Counted from the stretch's first letter, positions 44,231 to 57,872 are shown. The stretch is DNA of 64,000 nt from Chloranthus sessilifolius (GCA_021018995.1 CM037584.1:150181317-150245316); one strand, 5' to 3'. Notes: generated by a model not told the origin, from the sequence alone. Numbers and translations are program-made.

Positions 44231-45960
44231 ATGAGTCTTCGCCAAACACTCAAGATGTCGGGCTTACGAAGAGTAAGTTTAGGAGACCTACCATTGTGGG
44301 CCTATCATGGCAACCCCTCATATGAAGAGCCGCTTTATGATTTTAGCCCACGACAGCCAGAGGTTAATATGGCTGGAGAACAAGAGAATCCCTTCTCTAC
44401 TCCTCCCGCTGGTAGTAGTCATAACGGAAGAGAGAGCCGCATCGGGCAAAATCTTACCACTCAACAAATCGTAGAACTTCATCCAAAGAATACAAAGAGG
44501 AGGTGATGATTCCGAAGAGTTGCTTCGAGGATTGGCTGCTACATATGAAGCCATTAGGAGATAACAAAATTCGAGAGAGCAGGAGCGACAAGAGAGACCA
44601 CCTTCTACCCCAAGCACAGTGTCAGCCCGCGCTACACCATTGAGGCAACATACTCACCCCTTCTTTAATGACAGTTTGCCAGACAATGGTATCTCATGCA
44701 TCACTCCCAAAGACAGCACTATAAAGATCGAAGGCCTCCCAAAAATGCTCGATGAATACATGGCTAACAGGGAATGCCCAGGTCGCTCATTCGGATTCGT
44801 GAATTCTATCGAGACATTGAATTTGACCTACCCATAGGATTTAAACCGCCAAAATTTACTAAATACAATGGCACCAGAAATCTGAACCATCATTTGACCC
44901 TCTTTTGTAATGATTGCCGACCTATATGCGACAATCAAGGACTTCTCATTCACTACTTTCAACGTTCATTAGAAGGAGAAGCCCTAGACTGGTTCGTGAA
45001 GCACCCACTTTATAAGATAGAGATTTTTGATGAGCTAGTCGGTCAATTCCTAGGCCAATACAAGCACTTGATTCAAGAGACCGTTAGCCTCAGTGACCTG
45101 ATGGCGGCCAAGCAAGGACCAGATGAAGAATTTACCGACTTCGTCGCTAGATGGCGAAAGCTTGCTACTAGAACCGGTACTTCAATAAAAGAGAAAGATT
45201 CAATTGGCATCATCATTGATAATACAAAGGAACCACTAAGGAGCGCCCTAGTCATCAGCGATTGCCCCGACTTCACTGCACTTCACTCTCGGGCATCCCG
45301 ACTAATGCGACACATCAAGGGTGGAGACCTTGCATTATCCATAGTCACGTCAAAGGTGGGCTCCTCCAACGAGTCAAAATCGAAAAATTATAAGAAAGCC
45401 TTAGGAACCGAACAACTTAATACGGTTGTCAATCATGGGCAAAATTCAAATAACGGGAACTTCCCACCACGCAACTTCGGGTAGAACCAAACCCAACAAT
45501 GATACGCTAGTCCAAATCAAGGCACTAATCAACAAAGGTACGCAAACCAAAACAAGGGCGAAAACTAGAACCAAGGCCAATATCAAAATAGAAACCAATA
45601 CCTTAATGCTTATCAGGCCCAAAACGTAGCACAGAATCGACCGGCCCATGAGCCGAATTATAACACCATAACTCTACCTCAAAACTTTAACCCAGCTAGG
45701 GAACCCTACTAGCCAAAGCGAGAACACTATCTCCCTTTACTCGATACCATTTCCAACATCTTCCGCCTCCTTAGTGCCCAGAATCTTTTATGATTCTCAC
45801 AAGAAAAGCCTAGGCCATGGTACGCGGGACACAAGCTAGAGGACTGTTTGATTCTCAGGGACGTGATCTATGAAATGAACGACCGAAATCAAATTAATTG
45901 GGAAGCGCTTAGGAACCCTAACCCTAATAACAATCAACCCCAATAGAATTTAAGGATCAT
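44231..45960 (+). pseudogene. Element E gag (degenerate)
   Basis: ATG 44231 starts MSLRQTLKMSGL, about 90 bases after the primer site. The Gag domain is clean at 44774-45484: GFKPPKFTKYNGTRN, LIHYFQRSLEGEALDWF and DEEFTDFVARWRKLA. An Asn/Gln-rich stretch follows (45430-45640). A relic of the Tat zinc motif, GHKLEDCLILRDVIYEM, lies at about 45830-45880. Frameshifts near 44500 and 44820 break it. Gag builds the particle. Confidence 0.85.
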
Positions 45961-45970
45961 AAATAACCCC

Positions 45971-47380
45971 ATGCCCAACCATAATCAAGGGACAGCGGCC
46001 CAGGTCACTACTGTAGATCTCCCCAGTCTATCCCATTTTTGGCCTTCGTTAATCACTCGTATCCTACCCTCCGACACTGTTACTACCCTTATGGGAACTC
46101 CTCCCTCCTTACATCCCCCTGCCTTGATCACGCGGATTGCACCACCGAGCCCGCCTCCATATCCAAAGTTTACTCAAATACGAGTCCATTCCTTCAGGGT
46201 CGGGAGCCCATTCCTCCATCATTCCCCACTAGAGCCATTGATCTCGTCAAATCTTGAATCACCAGTGTTACCACTCCCTTCACCTGACTTTGGATCTGAG
46301 CATGGAGACTATGCTCTTCAAACCGCCATTCCGACTGTCACACCGATAGACAGTGTCACCGACATGACTCCCAACCAAGAGAGTGAAGCCAGAACTGAGT
46401 ATCCGTCAGATGAAGAGCAAAGTGAATGAAAAGAATACCTAAATCCATGTGAGACATTGGTCTCTACTTTCTTAGAAGAAGAGGATCACACGCAATACCT
46501 CCCACCTTGGGGTAGTGCCATATGGACACGCACTCCGACCCCTAACTTCACTCGCTTCACAAATGCATCGACGTCGAGTCACGCTAGGTTCGACCAGCAA
46601 TTGGCCTACCCTATTCTCAAGTCAGGAACCAACTATCCACCTCCCCCTTTCCCCCAGAATAAAGATTTCATGCATGCACAACTACCCGAGGGGAACATGA
46701 GAGAAAGGGAAGTTGACATCGCACATCATCCCACCACTAATTCCCGTACGACAACCACCTCAGCCACCTACACCTAGGGCCCATCGGCCGGGCAAAGAAA
46801 TAGTACTCGAGCCAGGTAAAGAGTATCATCTGTTACGACATTTCTAAAAGATTTCAGCCCAGATATCTATACTAGAACTCATCAAGAAGTCGTCTGATCA
46901 TCACTGACTATTAATAAGGACACTCAAGGACACTCAAGTAGACAAAGACATGACCCTGGATGAGCTTCATCAAATTACCTCTGTCATGGCATAACCTCCC
47001 GCCCTCACATTCACGGATGCAGACATGCCTAAGAAGTCACTTCACAGGACCGCTGCCCCCATATATCTTACAGGTATAATCAGAGGGTTTTCTGTATCCC
47101 ATGCACTAGTCGATACAGGCACGGGACTCAATATTTTCCCTCTCACCATATTGAAAACACTTGAATACACAGAACAAGATGTTAAGCCCTCGACCTTGTT
47201 GCTCATAGCCTATGATAGCTCACGTCATTTCGTAAAAGGAACTATTAAACTTCAGGTCTGCCTTGGACCCATGACAAAAAATGTTACGTTCCATGTTGAC
47301 TCCGCTAGTATATTTAATCTCATTTTAGGCAGAAAATGGTTAGAATCAATGAATGCTGTTGCATCCACATACCATTAATC
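45971..47380 (+). pseudogene. Element E Pro-rich linker and protease
   Basis: 45971-46777 is a Pro/Ser/Thr-rich, poorly conserved linker in two frames. The protease ORF 47025-47378 has HALVDTGTGLNIFPL with its Asp codon at 47112-47114, and ends with the LILGRKWL block (about 47317-47340). D-T-G is the classical retroviral form; many Tat elements have D-N-G here. It cleaves Gag-Pol. Confidence 0.85.
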
Positions 47381-47389
47381 CTTTAAATT

Positions 47390-49640
47390 TTTGTATGAGG
47401 ACTCCATCGTCCGTATATACACAGATGCATCTCTTCAGGAGATGGATACTGATTACGCGGTAAGCATTCCGACAGTCCATGAATCTGTACTAAACACCAG
47501 CCACATCTAAAAGACGCATATCCCTGATGAAGCAGCTGTCGCAGGAGTCTACTCACGTGCCCTTCCTGGTTTTCACCTAGAGTGACAACAAGAGCTAATG
47601 AAGAGGGAGGTTGGCCCAGACCTCGCTAAATTATACGACATCAACCCAACCGCGATGAAAGGGTGGGAGCTTATGTACCAACTCGGATATGTCCCCCACA
47701 CCGGACTCGATAAGAATAAGTAAGGTCGTGTGGGACCTATATTCCCAACTAAAATATGCAAGCACATAAAATTAGGTTACCAATCTAATAGCCAACCAGC
47801 CAATTTATTTCCTACCTCACCGAAATGGTCTCTTTATGACCACTTCATCTATGGAACTACTGAGAAAGCATATGTGCCGAAGTAGAAGGAAGTATCCTTC
47901 ACCAAACCCCAGGAGACGGAAATTAATTTGATATCTAAAGCATTCAATGATTTGACGAACCTGAATGATGATATCGATGAATCCCTCGAAGGAGTCAAAC
48001 CATTGTTTGACATTGAAAATCCCATAGAAGGAAGAAAGAAGGACCCTCCAGAAATCGAACCACAATTACAAGGCTAGGAATCTACAGATGACAAAGATTT
48101 TCACATAGCGGCCTTACGAGACGATGAAGAACACTCACGTTCACCATGGGAAGGGGATGACACCTTGCAAGAAAATATTAATTCATATAGCATCCGCCTT
48201 TGCCTCCGTCTTGGAGGATGGGAATGCCCGTGGGACTCGCCTTGTTTCTTTCACCAATATCAACCCCGATGCGAAGCATGTACTCACATACTAGAGCAAT
48301 TTCCTAGCAAGATCACACATCCCCTAACGACCAAAGTGGACGGAGTCGACCCTACAACCATAAGCACGACTAGTAATCCACCAACCTCGCTATTGGCACC
48401 AGAAGAGAGAGAACCTGATGGTCAGTTGTTCGACTCAAGAGGCATCCATGAGTCCGAAGAGGAGTTTGAACTAGACGCTCCTTCATCCCTAGATGCACCA
48501 CAACTCCAAATATTTTGGCAATCGCTCGAGGAAGAGTGGCGACCTCCACCAAGTGATGACGAAGACTACTGGATAGACCTCCCTACACTCGAATTGGCAG
48601 AGCAAGCCAACCTAGAACTTCACCCCTTTTCAGATCAAGAGAGCAAATTGGATAATATCATCGGCTCTAACTTGGAAGGATGGGAATGTCCTTGGGAATT
48701 TCCCTGCATTTCTTACCATTACCAGCCCCGTTAGTGAGCATGTGTGCTCATCCCAACATATCATGAAGATCAAGAGAAAGAGCTCCCTCTCCCTGGGGAC
48801 CCTTTAGGGGATTCCCCCTCGCAGGAAGGACAATCATCTCATAACTTCAACGACGATAGTTCAATCGATTATGATCTCTCAAGCTTCTTTGGAGAAGAGA
48901 CAATCAACCTAGTAGAGGAAACTCGAACTATGATACCCCTATCATCAACATTACTTATTCAAAAGATCCCATTCGATGAGGACTCCAAAAAAAATGCCAA
49001 ATTTACAACAAATCTGCATACCCCAAAGGATCGCCCAAACGGCTCCAGCAACCATCTCGCTCCCTCAACTAGAGGAGGTGGCTCTCCCGGTGCCTATTGA
49101 GGCCACCGACCCTGTACCATATTTATTATCAAAAATAAAAAAAATAGAAAATATAGAAAACTTTAAAAAGCTAGAAATACAAAGCCCAAAAAAATTAGAA
49201 AACCTTGAAAAGGAAAGGGAACTCTTTACCTCGACTCAAGTCTGTAGTCAACAAGGGGACTTCCCTCCTCTAACTCTTGCACGCAAGGACGCAAAGCCTT
49301 CAGGCTAAGTAATAAGCCAGTCATCATACCGAAAGAGATACTCCACGACTTCGAAAGAAAAATCAATGGCCTTGACCTTCACTTTACCAAAGTTCTTTCG
49401 GTCATAAATTGCTCCATGAAGAGTTGCCTTGCGCAAGATTAAATCCCTAGCCTAGTAATTTCACTGTATATGAGCTCATCGAGGATGAAGGAGGAACACC
49501 AGGCCCTGATGAGGCTCAGGACTTCTGGTGGGTTATTAAATGTTTTGACGAACAGACCCAGGTTGCCGCCAAACCCACGGAGGAAATCAATTTTGGCACC
49601 GACGAGAAGCCCAAGAAACTGTTGATTAGTGCGACGCTCA
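47390..49640 (+). pseudogene. Element E protease-RT linker with G-patch-like motif and internal repeat
   Basis: A long coding linker, mostly readable. At about 47657-47740 a G-patch-like stretch reads GWELMYQLGYVPHTGLDKNK; G-patches bind RNA and are known after the protease in some retroelements. Acidic stretches run through 47900-48160. In 48165-48734 (189 codons) the block GWECPWDSPC with YQPR (48216-48269) recurs as GWECPWEFPC with YQPR (48678-48731), 462 bp apart. The role of this Cys/Trp repeat is unknown. Stops at 47706 and 48732 are single changes. Confidence 0.6.
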
Positions 49641-51320
49641 ATCCTAGAGAGCGTCAATAGATTGTACAAGTCCTACAGGAACATCTCGACTCTTTCGCAT
49701 GGTCCTATGAGGACATGCCTGGTCTGGACCCAAGTCAAGTAGAGCATCATCTTGTCTTAGAACCTGATGCGAAACTTATTAAGCAAAAACTTCATAGGAT
49801 GCACCCCCAAATAGCGCTTCAAGTCAAAGAGGAAGTTGACAAGTTACACAAAGCTAAATTCATCTGAGTTTTCCTCTACCCCAAGTGGATCACCAACATA
49901 GTACCTATCGCCAAAAAAGACGGCAGGGTACTTGCATTGACTTTCGAAACCTCAATCAGGCATGCCCAAAAGATGACTTCCCACTCTCACATATTGACAC
50001 TCTTGTTGACAACACCGCTGGACATGAGATGCTATTCTTCATAGACGGTTTCTCTGGATATAATCAGATCAAGTTAGCAGAGTCTGACGAAGAGAAGACT
50101 TCCTTCACAACACCATGGGGAACTTACAGCTACGTCATCATGCCTTTTGGGCTAAAGAATGCAGGAGCCACATATCAATGCGCCATGATGGCTCTTTTTC
50201 ATGACATGATGCATAAGTGAGTAGAAGTTTATGTCGATGACATATTAGTGAAGTCTCAAATGTGAGTAGGACACGCTGAAGCCCTTCGGCTAGTGCTACA
50301 GAGAGCTAAGAAATATCAACTAAAAATGAATCCTAAGAAATGTGTTTTCGAAGTCACCTCTGGAAAATTACTTGGTTTTATAGTTAGCAACCGAGGGATT
50401 GAAGTCGACCCTGTGAAAGTGAGAGCCATTTTAGAGATGTTACCTCCCAGCAATATCAAGGAATTACAAGGTTTGATAGGAAGATTGCAATTCATCAGGA
50501 GATTTATCTCTCAGCATTCAGACCGATGCGATCCTTTCTACAAACTACTTAAAGGAGGGACCAAGTACAAATGGGATGACTAATGCCAGCAAGCTTTTGA
50601 TAACATTAGAAAATACCTCCTTAACCCGCCAATATTATCGCTTCCAATTCCCGGAAGACCCCTAATCTTATACCTTTCGGCAAACGATAGAGCGATGGGA
50701 GTACTCTTAAGACAATATGAAGAAGATGGCAAGAGAGAGAAGGCTATTTACTATCTGAGTAGAATGATGGTCGAATACGAATGAAAGTACACCCCTATGG
50801 AGAAGACATGCCTCACATTCGTATGGGCTTCAACTAAATTACAATATTACTTCGGAGCACATAAGATACTAGTGCTAGCCCGAATGGATCCTCTGAAGTA
50901 CATATTCAAAAAGCCTACCACATCAGGGAAGATCGCCCGCTGGCATATGCTATTACAAGAGTTCGATATCACTTACGTTACCCAAAAGTCGATCAAGGGG
51001 CAAGCCATTGCAGATTATCTCACAGATCTTCCACTCCCAAATGATGAACCCATACATGCAGACTTTCCTGATGAAGACTTACTTATAATTCTTGACAAAG
51101 AGCCCGGTAAGACCTCATGGACTCTCTATTTCGACAGTGCTCTAAATCACAAAGGGAAGGGCATCGGGATAGTCCTTCTAAGCCCGGAAGGAGTGGTGAT
51201 ACCCAAGGCTTTCAAACTAGACTTCCCTGTTACCAATAATGTTGCAGAATACGAAGCTTTTATAGCTGGATTGCGGACAGCGTCACAATTAGGTGTTAAA
51301 TAGTTTAAAAACCATCGGTG
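49640..51320 (+). pseudogene. Element E pol, RT, RNase H and second (archaeal-like) RNase H
   Basis: RT: CIDFRNLNQACPKDDFPL (about 49930) and MPFGLKNAGATYQ, with the intact catalytic box YVDD at 50230-50241 just after a TGA at 50218. RNase H follows at about 50650-51000, with FKKPTTSGKIARWHMLLQEF. A second RNase H-like domain lies at 51115-51330: WTLYFDSALNHKGKGIG and NNVAEYEAFIAGL. This double arrangement marks the Tat lineage. Stops at 50262, 50581, 50782 and 51301 break the frame. Confidence 0.9.
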
Positions 51321-51859
51321 ATTCCAAACTAGTAATATCACAAGTTATAGGGGAATGAAAAACTAAGGAAAGGAGACTAATGACATACCTAGAGACTGTT
51401 CAATATTTAGTAAAGAAATTTGAAAAGATCTCTTTTACACACATCCCTAGATTAGAAAATGAGTTAGTAGATTCCTTAGCCACCCTAACCTCTATCATCC
51501 AAATACCTATCGGCCAAAATACCAAGACCTTCATTGAAAGATTAATAGTCCCGCCCAGAAAGTAGCATGGACCGTTACACGGGAACTACCAATTCTCCCT
51601 GCCAGCATGGAATGAAAAGAAATAATCACTCCAGAAAATCACATTGAAATAGAAACCGAAGTCGCTACATTCAGATACGAGAAATCACCAACCGACAACG
51701 GACAACCATGGTATTTTGGCATCTAGAATTTCTTGAAACACCAACACGTTCTCTCATATGCCACGAAGATCGAACAAAAGACTATAAGAAACTGGTGCGC
51801 CCGATTCTGTATACTCAGCAAAACATTATACAAAGAAGCCTTCATCAAGGGAGTACTAC

Positions 51860-52936
51860 TGTGATGCATCACGATTACCGAAGGACAATACATCATCCGA
51901 GAAGCACACGCCAATGCCTGCGGTGCCCACTCCGGTAGAGAAAGACTCGCCAATCGAATTGCACAATAAGGCTACTTCTGGCCGACGATGATTAGAGACT
52001 GTCACCTCTACATTCAATCCTGCAAACAATGCCAAGAGCATGTCGCACTTATCAAAGCTCCATCAGTTGTGCTAAACACCATGACCTCACCGTGGCCGTT
52101 TTCGATGTGGGCCTTCGACATCATTGGACCATTTACAGACACCGTTGGGAATACTCACAAGCATGCGTTCATACTTACAGCGACCGAATACTACACCAAA
52201 TGGGCAGAGGCCGAGTCTTATGTCAGAATCACCGCTTCGACGCTCGCGAGGATTATAGTTTGAAATATCATTACCCAGTTTGGAGTACCTAGAATGTTCA
52301 TCACCGACAACGGACCGCAGTTCATTGCAGAAAAGATGAAGAAGTTATAAATATGGCATTGATTTGTTCCACTCATCACCATTCTACCCTCAAGGCAATG
52401 GACAAGCAGAAGCTATGAACAAGACACTAATTTGAATCTTGAAACGAACTGTGGAAATAAGCAATGGAGCCGACTGGCCCGAACGATTATCAGAAGCACT
52501 TTGGGCCTATAGGACCTCTATTCGTACGGCCATTGGCCAAACTCCCTACCTCCTCACCTATGGGATGGAGGCAGTCCTACCATATGAGATACAAGTACCA
52601 TCTTTACGCATCCAACTCGATGATAAACTATCCATAGACAAGAGGAGAATTGCTTTACTTACTCAGTTAGAGCGACTCGATGAAACACGCCTAAGAGTAT
52701 CTGATCACGCTCAGGTATATAAGAGGAGAATGGCCAGGGCCTATGATAAGAAAGTCCTAGAACGAACCTTTAACGTTGGTGAGCTAGTCTTAAAGAAAAT
52801 TATGCCTTCCAAACACGCCCATCCAAAAGGAAAACTGAAACCAAATTGGGAAGACCCTTACGTTATAACAGCTGCATACCCTGGAAATGCATACAAATTG
52901 GCGAACCAAGATGGGGAAGAACTCTCTAGCCCCTAG
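51860..52936 (+). pseudogene. Element E pol, integrase
   Basis: Zinc-binding part: REAHANACGAHSGRERLA and CHLYIQSCKQCQEH (about 51898-52040). Catalytic residues are readable: Asp 52117 (WAFDIIGPF), Asp 52306 (ITDNGPQF) and Glu 52409 (GQAEAMN). A TGA at 52261 and a frameshift near 52345 intervene. The C-terminal ORF 52439-52936 has WAYRTSIRTAIGQTPYLL, YGMEAVLPYEI and an NWEDPY block. 51320-51860 is the weakly conserved connection. Confidence 0.88.
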
Positions 52937-54544
52937 AATGTCATATACCTTAGAAAATACCATCCTTAGTCTTATGATCATCACATCTCATGGTTAAAAT
53001 GCTTATACTTATCATTCCCGTAGTCATTACGACCCATCCATTGGTCGTATGTCTTCAATCCTCAAAATATCCTTAAAAATCTCCGACTTGTCGCCCACCA
53101 TTTACACTCGGGCGATTTGATTGAAGGATTAGTGACCTACCTAAAACTTTTTTGAAAAGCGTAAGAAACACCCGATTCTCATTCCCTATCCCCGACAGTG
53201 GAGGAGACGTTAGAGCAAAAAAAATGAAGATGTTAGGTTCAATCAAAACTCATCATTCTTGCGCTAGCAGGATGGTTTCAAAAGAAATGTACACATCAAA
53301 ATATATATATATCGAGCGAGAGTATTACGACGAATGAACAAGTCAATGAACTTAAGGAAGCATAAGTAGGCCGTGAGGACATCTCCGGTAATTTTACTGG
53401 AAGTGTATAAGCAAGCTACGAGGGTATCCCTGATATTCTCATACTACTAGATGTCATTGTAAGGTGGTGAGAGGAGGATAAATCCCTGCTAGCCATAGAA
53501 TACGAGATTTTGATGGTACCGAAACATGATGAAGAGCTCGATCATGGCATTCCATACCCCTCAGAGGAGAAGATTGTTACTTACTCCTTTTGAAAAGGTA
53601 TTAGTTATGAACTATTCCCCATATCACTAAGCCTTACCTCTCCCCTTTCTAGTTTTATTTTGGACGATGAATCCGAGACTTCACAGGATAGTCCTAGGAA
53701 TGAAACTGAAAATCACTGAATGACGATTGATGCAATCACCCCTTATACTTACCATGCTTTTCCCGAATAACCACGAGATAGGATTATCAATACCCTAAGA
53801 TAGACCCCCGTACACTATTAATCGAAGGACCTCCCCCCGATTCAGAGACAGTACCGATGCACTTTTCTGCAAGACTAATTAACCTAATACCCATGACTAT
53901 TTATAGACCCAAAATGCTTATCTAAGGCCCAGGGAAGTTCCATTGCATCCATACACTGGGGGTTTTTTTTTTTAAGAAGGAAAATTATATCAGAAACGCT
54001 GACCCGACCACGAAAATGATGAAGAATGATGAAGATACCACTTAGAGAGCACTATCAAAATACTGTACCACAAGCTCAACCATGCTTCTACGCTGGGGCA
54101 GGTTTATATTTTATGTTATTGTCATTATTTTTATTTCCATTTGCTTTCCCTATAGCACTATTTATTATTTCAAAAAAAGATGAAGAAAAGAAAAAGAAAA
54201 AAAAGGAGAGAAAGTCAAAAAAAGAGAGAAAAAAGAAAAAAACTTTTATCCACCTTTCTATCACTAGACCCCAGTCTGAGATGCTTTTCCCCCTTGACAG
54301 CTGGCAATTGGTGGAATAAAACTACTGATAGCATTACCTTTACATATACAGATGCAAAGCGACCTTCAAACCAGCACCAGGCCAGCTCAGAAAGCATCCA
54401 AGTCCCACTTACGGCACTGAAAGTAAAAAAAAAAAGAAAACACCAAAAGGTGATCAAAGGAGGAGAAGCTAATCAGGTACGTCTGAACCAAAAATCCCTA
54501 TATATATAGACATATACCAAAAAATAGTCCTTTCTTTTTTCTTC
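52937..54544 (+). other. Element E spacer between pol and the antisense genes
   Basis: No gene supported. It holds a short (TA)n at about 53300-53310, an A/G-rich tract (54178-54243) and another poly-A at 54423-54440. Open frames across the A/G tract are low-complexity. Confidence 0.6.
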
Positions 54545-54567
54545 ACACTTGTCACTGGGGACACTCC
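54545..54567 (-). promoter_or_regulatory. Stop-proximal box downstream of the PMD gene
   Basis: Plus-strand cactggggacactcccc (54553-54569), about 50 bases past the last stop on the minus strand. Related boxes sit at 59521 (cactgaggacatacc) and 60800 (cactggaggcatacc), each right after an antisense ORF. Confidence 0.4.
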
Positions 54568-55578
54568 CCCTATATACAACGTACATACAATGAATATAAA
54601 CAAACGCACACACACCGCTAATCCCTATGCTGTCGCTGAGGAGGACGAGCACCGCTATCGCCGATAACGTCAGCCCGGAGGTCCATAGACTGATCGTCTA
54701 AAAACACAATCTCGACACCCAAAGTCCTCGGAACCTCTAAACAGCGAGGACCTGCTACCAACCCCCCCTCACTAGCCTGATTGATCGATTGCCTCAACTG
54801 AGAATGATGAGGAAGCCTCACATGACTCCCCCGAACGACAGAATCCCCACGACTATTGCTCCCGTCGTGACTGCTAGAGGTATGACAAGACTACCCAGCT
54901 GAAGAACTCGTAGCCCTCGACTCCGACCCCTCACGATGACTAGCCGACCTGGGCGACCCCCGCTCACCCCTCGTCAGGAAATACTGTAATCGGTCCAGGG
55001 ACACCTGCATCTCTGCCCATGTCGTCTGACACGCTGCCGCTAGTGCCTCCGTATGAGTCCTCTGCGTGACCAACATCTCGACCACCAGATCCTCATGACT
55101 CTCCGCCTCTCTGAGGACCCGTCTGCTCGCTGAGTGTGCGGCACGCCTCTAGTGCCTCCTCGGTGATGAACACAGATAACTTTATTGAATTAAAGGAAGC
55201 GAGCATATGTATATGTGAATAATAATAATATTCAAAATGAAAAATACATATATACCAGATCTAGCCTCTCTCCCAGAACTCGCTCGACTGTCTCCGCGGT
55301 CACAGGATCAGCAGATGGCACCCGAGGGACGACAAATACAGACGGCTATAATGAGAATAAACAAATGCATCAGACGAATATTATGATAACAAATAAGTTA
55401 CGAACCCAATGACTAAAACATACCTCGATAGGGATAGGAACGGACCCCCTGAGGAGGAGCCTCGGGAGCAGAGTCCGGAATTGTCTGAACAAAAAAAAAA
55501 TAACAAACAACAAGCCAATACGAACGCGTTAGAATAAATAGAAATGAACAATCTAAACTAAATTATGCTAAACCATAC

Positions 55579-56550
55579 TTGACTCTTGAAACGTAGAGAG
55601 GCGGCGGTCACCTCCCTCATCTGCAAGTCCTCAGCAATTTGACGCTGAAACACCGGCACACGTTAGTAAACCATCAAGCCAACATAATAATAACGCCTAA
55701 CAAACCAATACAGTAACACAAGTAAATTGAAGAGTGATGGAACTTACCCAATGCTCCAACTCAGACCGCAGATGAGCTATCGCTGGATCCTCCAGATTGG
55801 AGGAAGCCACTGAAGAAGGATCAAATGCTCGAGACAAAGCCCCTACAGTGGAAAGCTCTGCTATCTAAAAAACACCACCAATATGCCAACATTAGTGAGG
55901 ATCCCCGAACCGTCAACGGTTAACAAGTCCAATCCAAGATACTTACCAATCGCTCGATCTCTGAGGGTAAACTAGCCTTCACCGAACGACCCACCTGCTG
56001 CTAGCAGCGCAACAGCTCGATCATCGCCGCCTGGCAAGCAACCTCAGACTGTCTTTTAGACTAGCCACAAGGAAAGCAAGACCACTATATTAAAAACACT
56101 ACTAGAATAAACCAATATAACACATGGATGAATTAAAACCAGTAAACTAACTCACTAACAACTGACGAGCCTCTGCTAATCAAACTCCTAACTCATCCTC
56201 CGCCGCCCTGGCCCTGGCAACAGACTCAGTCAAAGAATGCAACATCTCCTCATCAGGATGAGGAGCATGCCCCATCTGCTCCATTGCCCTATGGAGGGCA
56301 TCCAATGCTCCCCGCACACTTGCCTTGAGGTGGCCTTCCTCCAATGCGACCAACCTCTCCCTCAATGCCGACGCCGACTCTGGCCCGCCGACAGCGAAAG
56401 AACCACTACCATGAAAAGGATGCCTGAAGAGACGCCCACCACCCAACGCGCCAAACAACCCCCTATACTCTCGCACATCAGCCTCATCACTCGCCCCCGT
56501 GACTCTGGTCCCCCCAGCTTTGAAATCAGCTATCTGGAGCGCCATCCGCT
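55579..56550 (-). pseudogene. PMD gene exons 5-8, coiled-coil tail
   Basis: Exon 5 (56550-56156) has LRERLVALEEGHLKASVRGALDAL-like heptads and DEEMLHSLTESVARARAAEDEL. Exons 6 (56060-55947), 7 (55864-55748) and 8 (55644-55579) are 38, 39 and 22 codons with clean GTAAGT/GTATGG donors and AG acceptors; 7 and 8 have no stop. This regular structure is strong evidence for a once-functional spliced gene. I split the longest heptad run in reading; no homolog is named. Confidence 0.65.
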
Positions 56551-56599
56551 CTGCAAAATTTTAGCCTGGAGGGCAAGTCATCATCTCTTAGCCACCCCG

Positions 56600-56778
56600 T
56601 GGCAAGTCGCCAGAGGGACTCCCTGATCGAGTCCCAGCTGCCGTACCACCTGAGAGGTGTGGATCCTCTCCACTCGCACAAAACAATGGACCCATATGTC
56701 CACATCGAAGAAGGGTCGGCCAGACTCAATCACCGCCTCACCCGCGTCCTATGCACCATCATAGGGTCTCTAGATCAC
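56600..56778 (-). pseudogene. PMD gene exon 4, end of the mobile domain
   Basis: Starts after ttggatag. It reads VI-stop-RPYDGA, where the family has W-R-P-Y-D-G; the stop is a one-base change from Trp. Then come GRPFFDVDIWVHCFVRVERIH and VVRQLGLDQGVP, all classic PMD end blocks. The 3' border is not certain. Confidence 0.7.
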
Positions 56779-56874
56779 CTATCCAAAGGAACAAATCAAT
56801 CCATGAACGAAGCCTAGGGGCCACCAAAATAAATATAGATGAAGTTAAACAAGAAAATAACATCATATACATAC

Positions 56875-57039
56875 CTGCCCTGCATGCATATCCTCGAAGA
56901 GGCCTCGTGCAGTCTGAAGGTCAATCGACCTGCGACGACCCCTCAATGTGCTCCTCCACACGCGCATCCATGAGAACGTGAACGAAATCTTTGATGGGAC
57001 TCCCGGATGCAGAAAAGTGAAATGATCTTATGCCCAAAA
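56875..57039 (-). pseudogene. PMD gene exon 3
   Basis: 55 codons, phase 0 at both ends. It starts FWA-stop-DHFTFLHP, where relatives have a W-x-W/Y-E-H block, and ends FEDMHAGQ before GTATGT. One stop only. Confidence 0.7.
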
Positions 57040-57150
57040 CTGAAAATGATAACATAACTACAACGACCACACGCAACAAACATTAAGATTGTCACTATGA
57101 CCAAAGTTTAAAAAAAGGGTCACCACGATACCAATTTAACTAAAACTCAC

Positions 57151-57872
57151 TTGGAGAAATAGGAGGAAACCTCTGATCGATGCTATCCCCTGACCCCGAC
57201 GATAAAACTGCTCGTAGAGATGCGCCAACACAGCCGCACCCCACGCATCGGCCAGGACTTGATCTAAATCTCCCAGAATCATCAAAAATAACTCAGTGAC
57301 ACATCCCCAAGTCGAAGAAGAGAAAAGTATTGCACCCAATAAGTGCATCAAGAATGCTCGGAGCACCCTATCTGAGGCCAATCCCAGCTCGGTCACGGGC
57401 TCCCGGCCCATCACCCTCGCACAACGTGCCTCATAAAGCACTGCTGCCTCCGAATGATGCCTCGAAGGGGTAAACCCACTCGCGAACATATCGAAAAACC
57501 AAGTGTCCTGAACAACACCTGGCCCCGATCCACTCAACTTATAAGGCACACCTAGGATCCCCTCACATACCTCTAGATAGCTCCCTGCCATCCGCCTTGT
57601 GATCTGCTCACCCTCAAAACAAAAGCAGTAATGCGGACCCAGTCCTTAGGGGTCGGTAGCATCATACCGACTAGAAAGAGAAGTGCCTGCTGCCTCTCAC
57701 TCCACCTCTCTATAATCGTCGCGATCAAGCCCCGATCGACCTGAAAAGGCTCAAACTCCAAAATAGTTCCAAACTCTAAAGACACCAATCGCTCCAGCTA
57801 AAACTCTAGCAAGGCACGATACCAAGTATGAGACTCGGTCCATGCTGTACTAATAGCCAGCTGTGGGGGCTC
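57151..57872 (-). pseudogene. PMD gene exon 2, N-terminal part of the mobile domain
   Basis: The acceptor cactag precedes 57872 and the donor GTGAGT follows 57151. Blocks: TAWTESHTWYRALLEF; DRGLIATIIERWSE, the usual start of PMD; EQITRRMAGSYLEVCEGILGVP; AFLMHLLGAILFSSST; and LGDLDQVLADAWGAAVLAHLY, which is the strongest PMD signature. There is one TAG near 57800 and one frameshift near 57620. Confidence 0.75.

Noticed and set aside
45446..45649. Hydrophobic minus-strand frame opposite E gag
   Set aside because: Mirror of the Asn/Gln/Lys-rich gag tail; not comparable to the real antisense genes, which have introns and promoters.
54026..54509. Lys-rich open frames after E pol
   Set aside because: They arise from an A/G-rich low-complexity tract with no support from neighbours.
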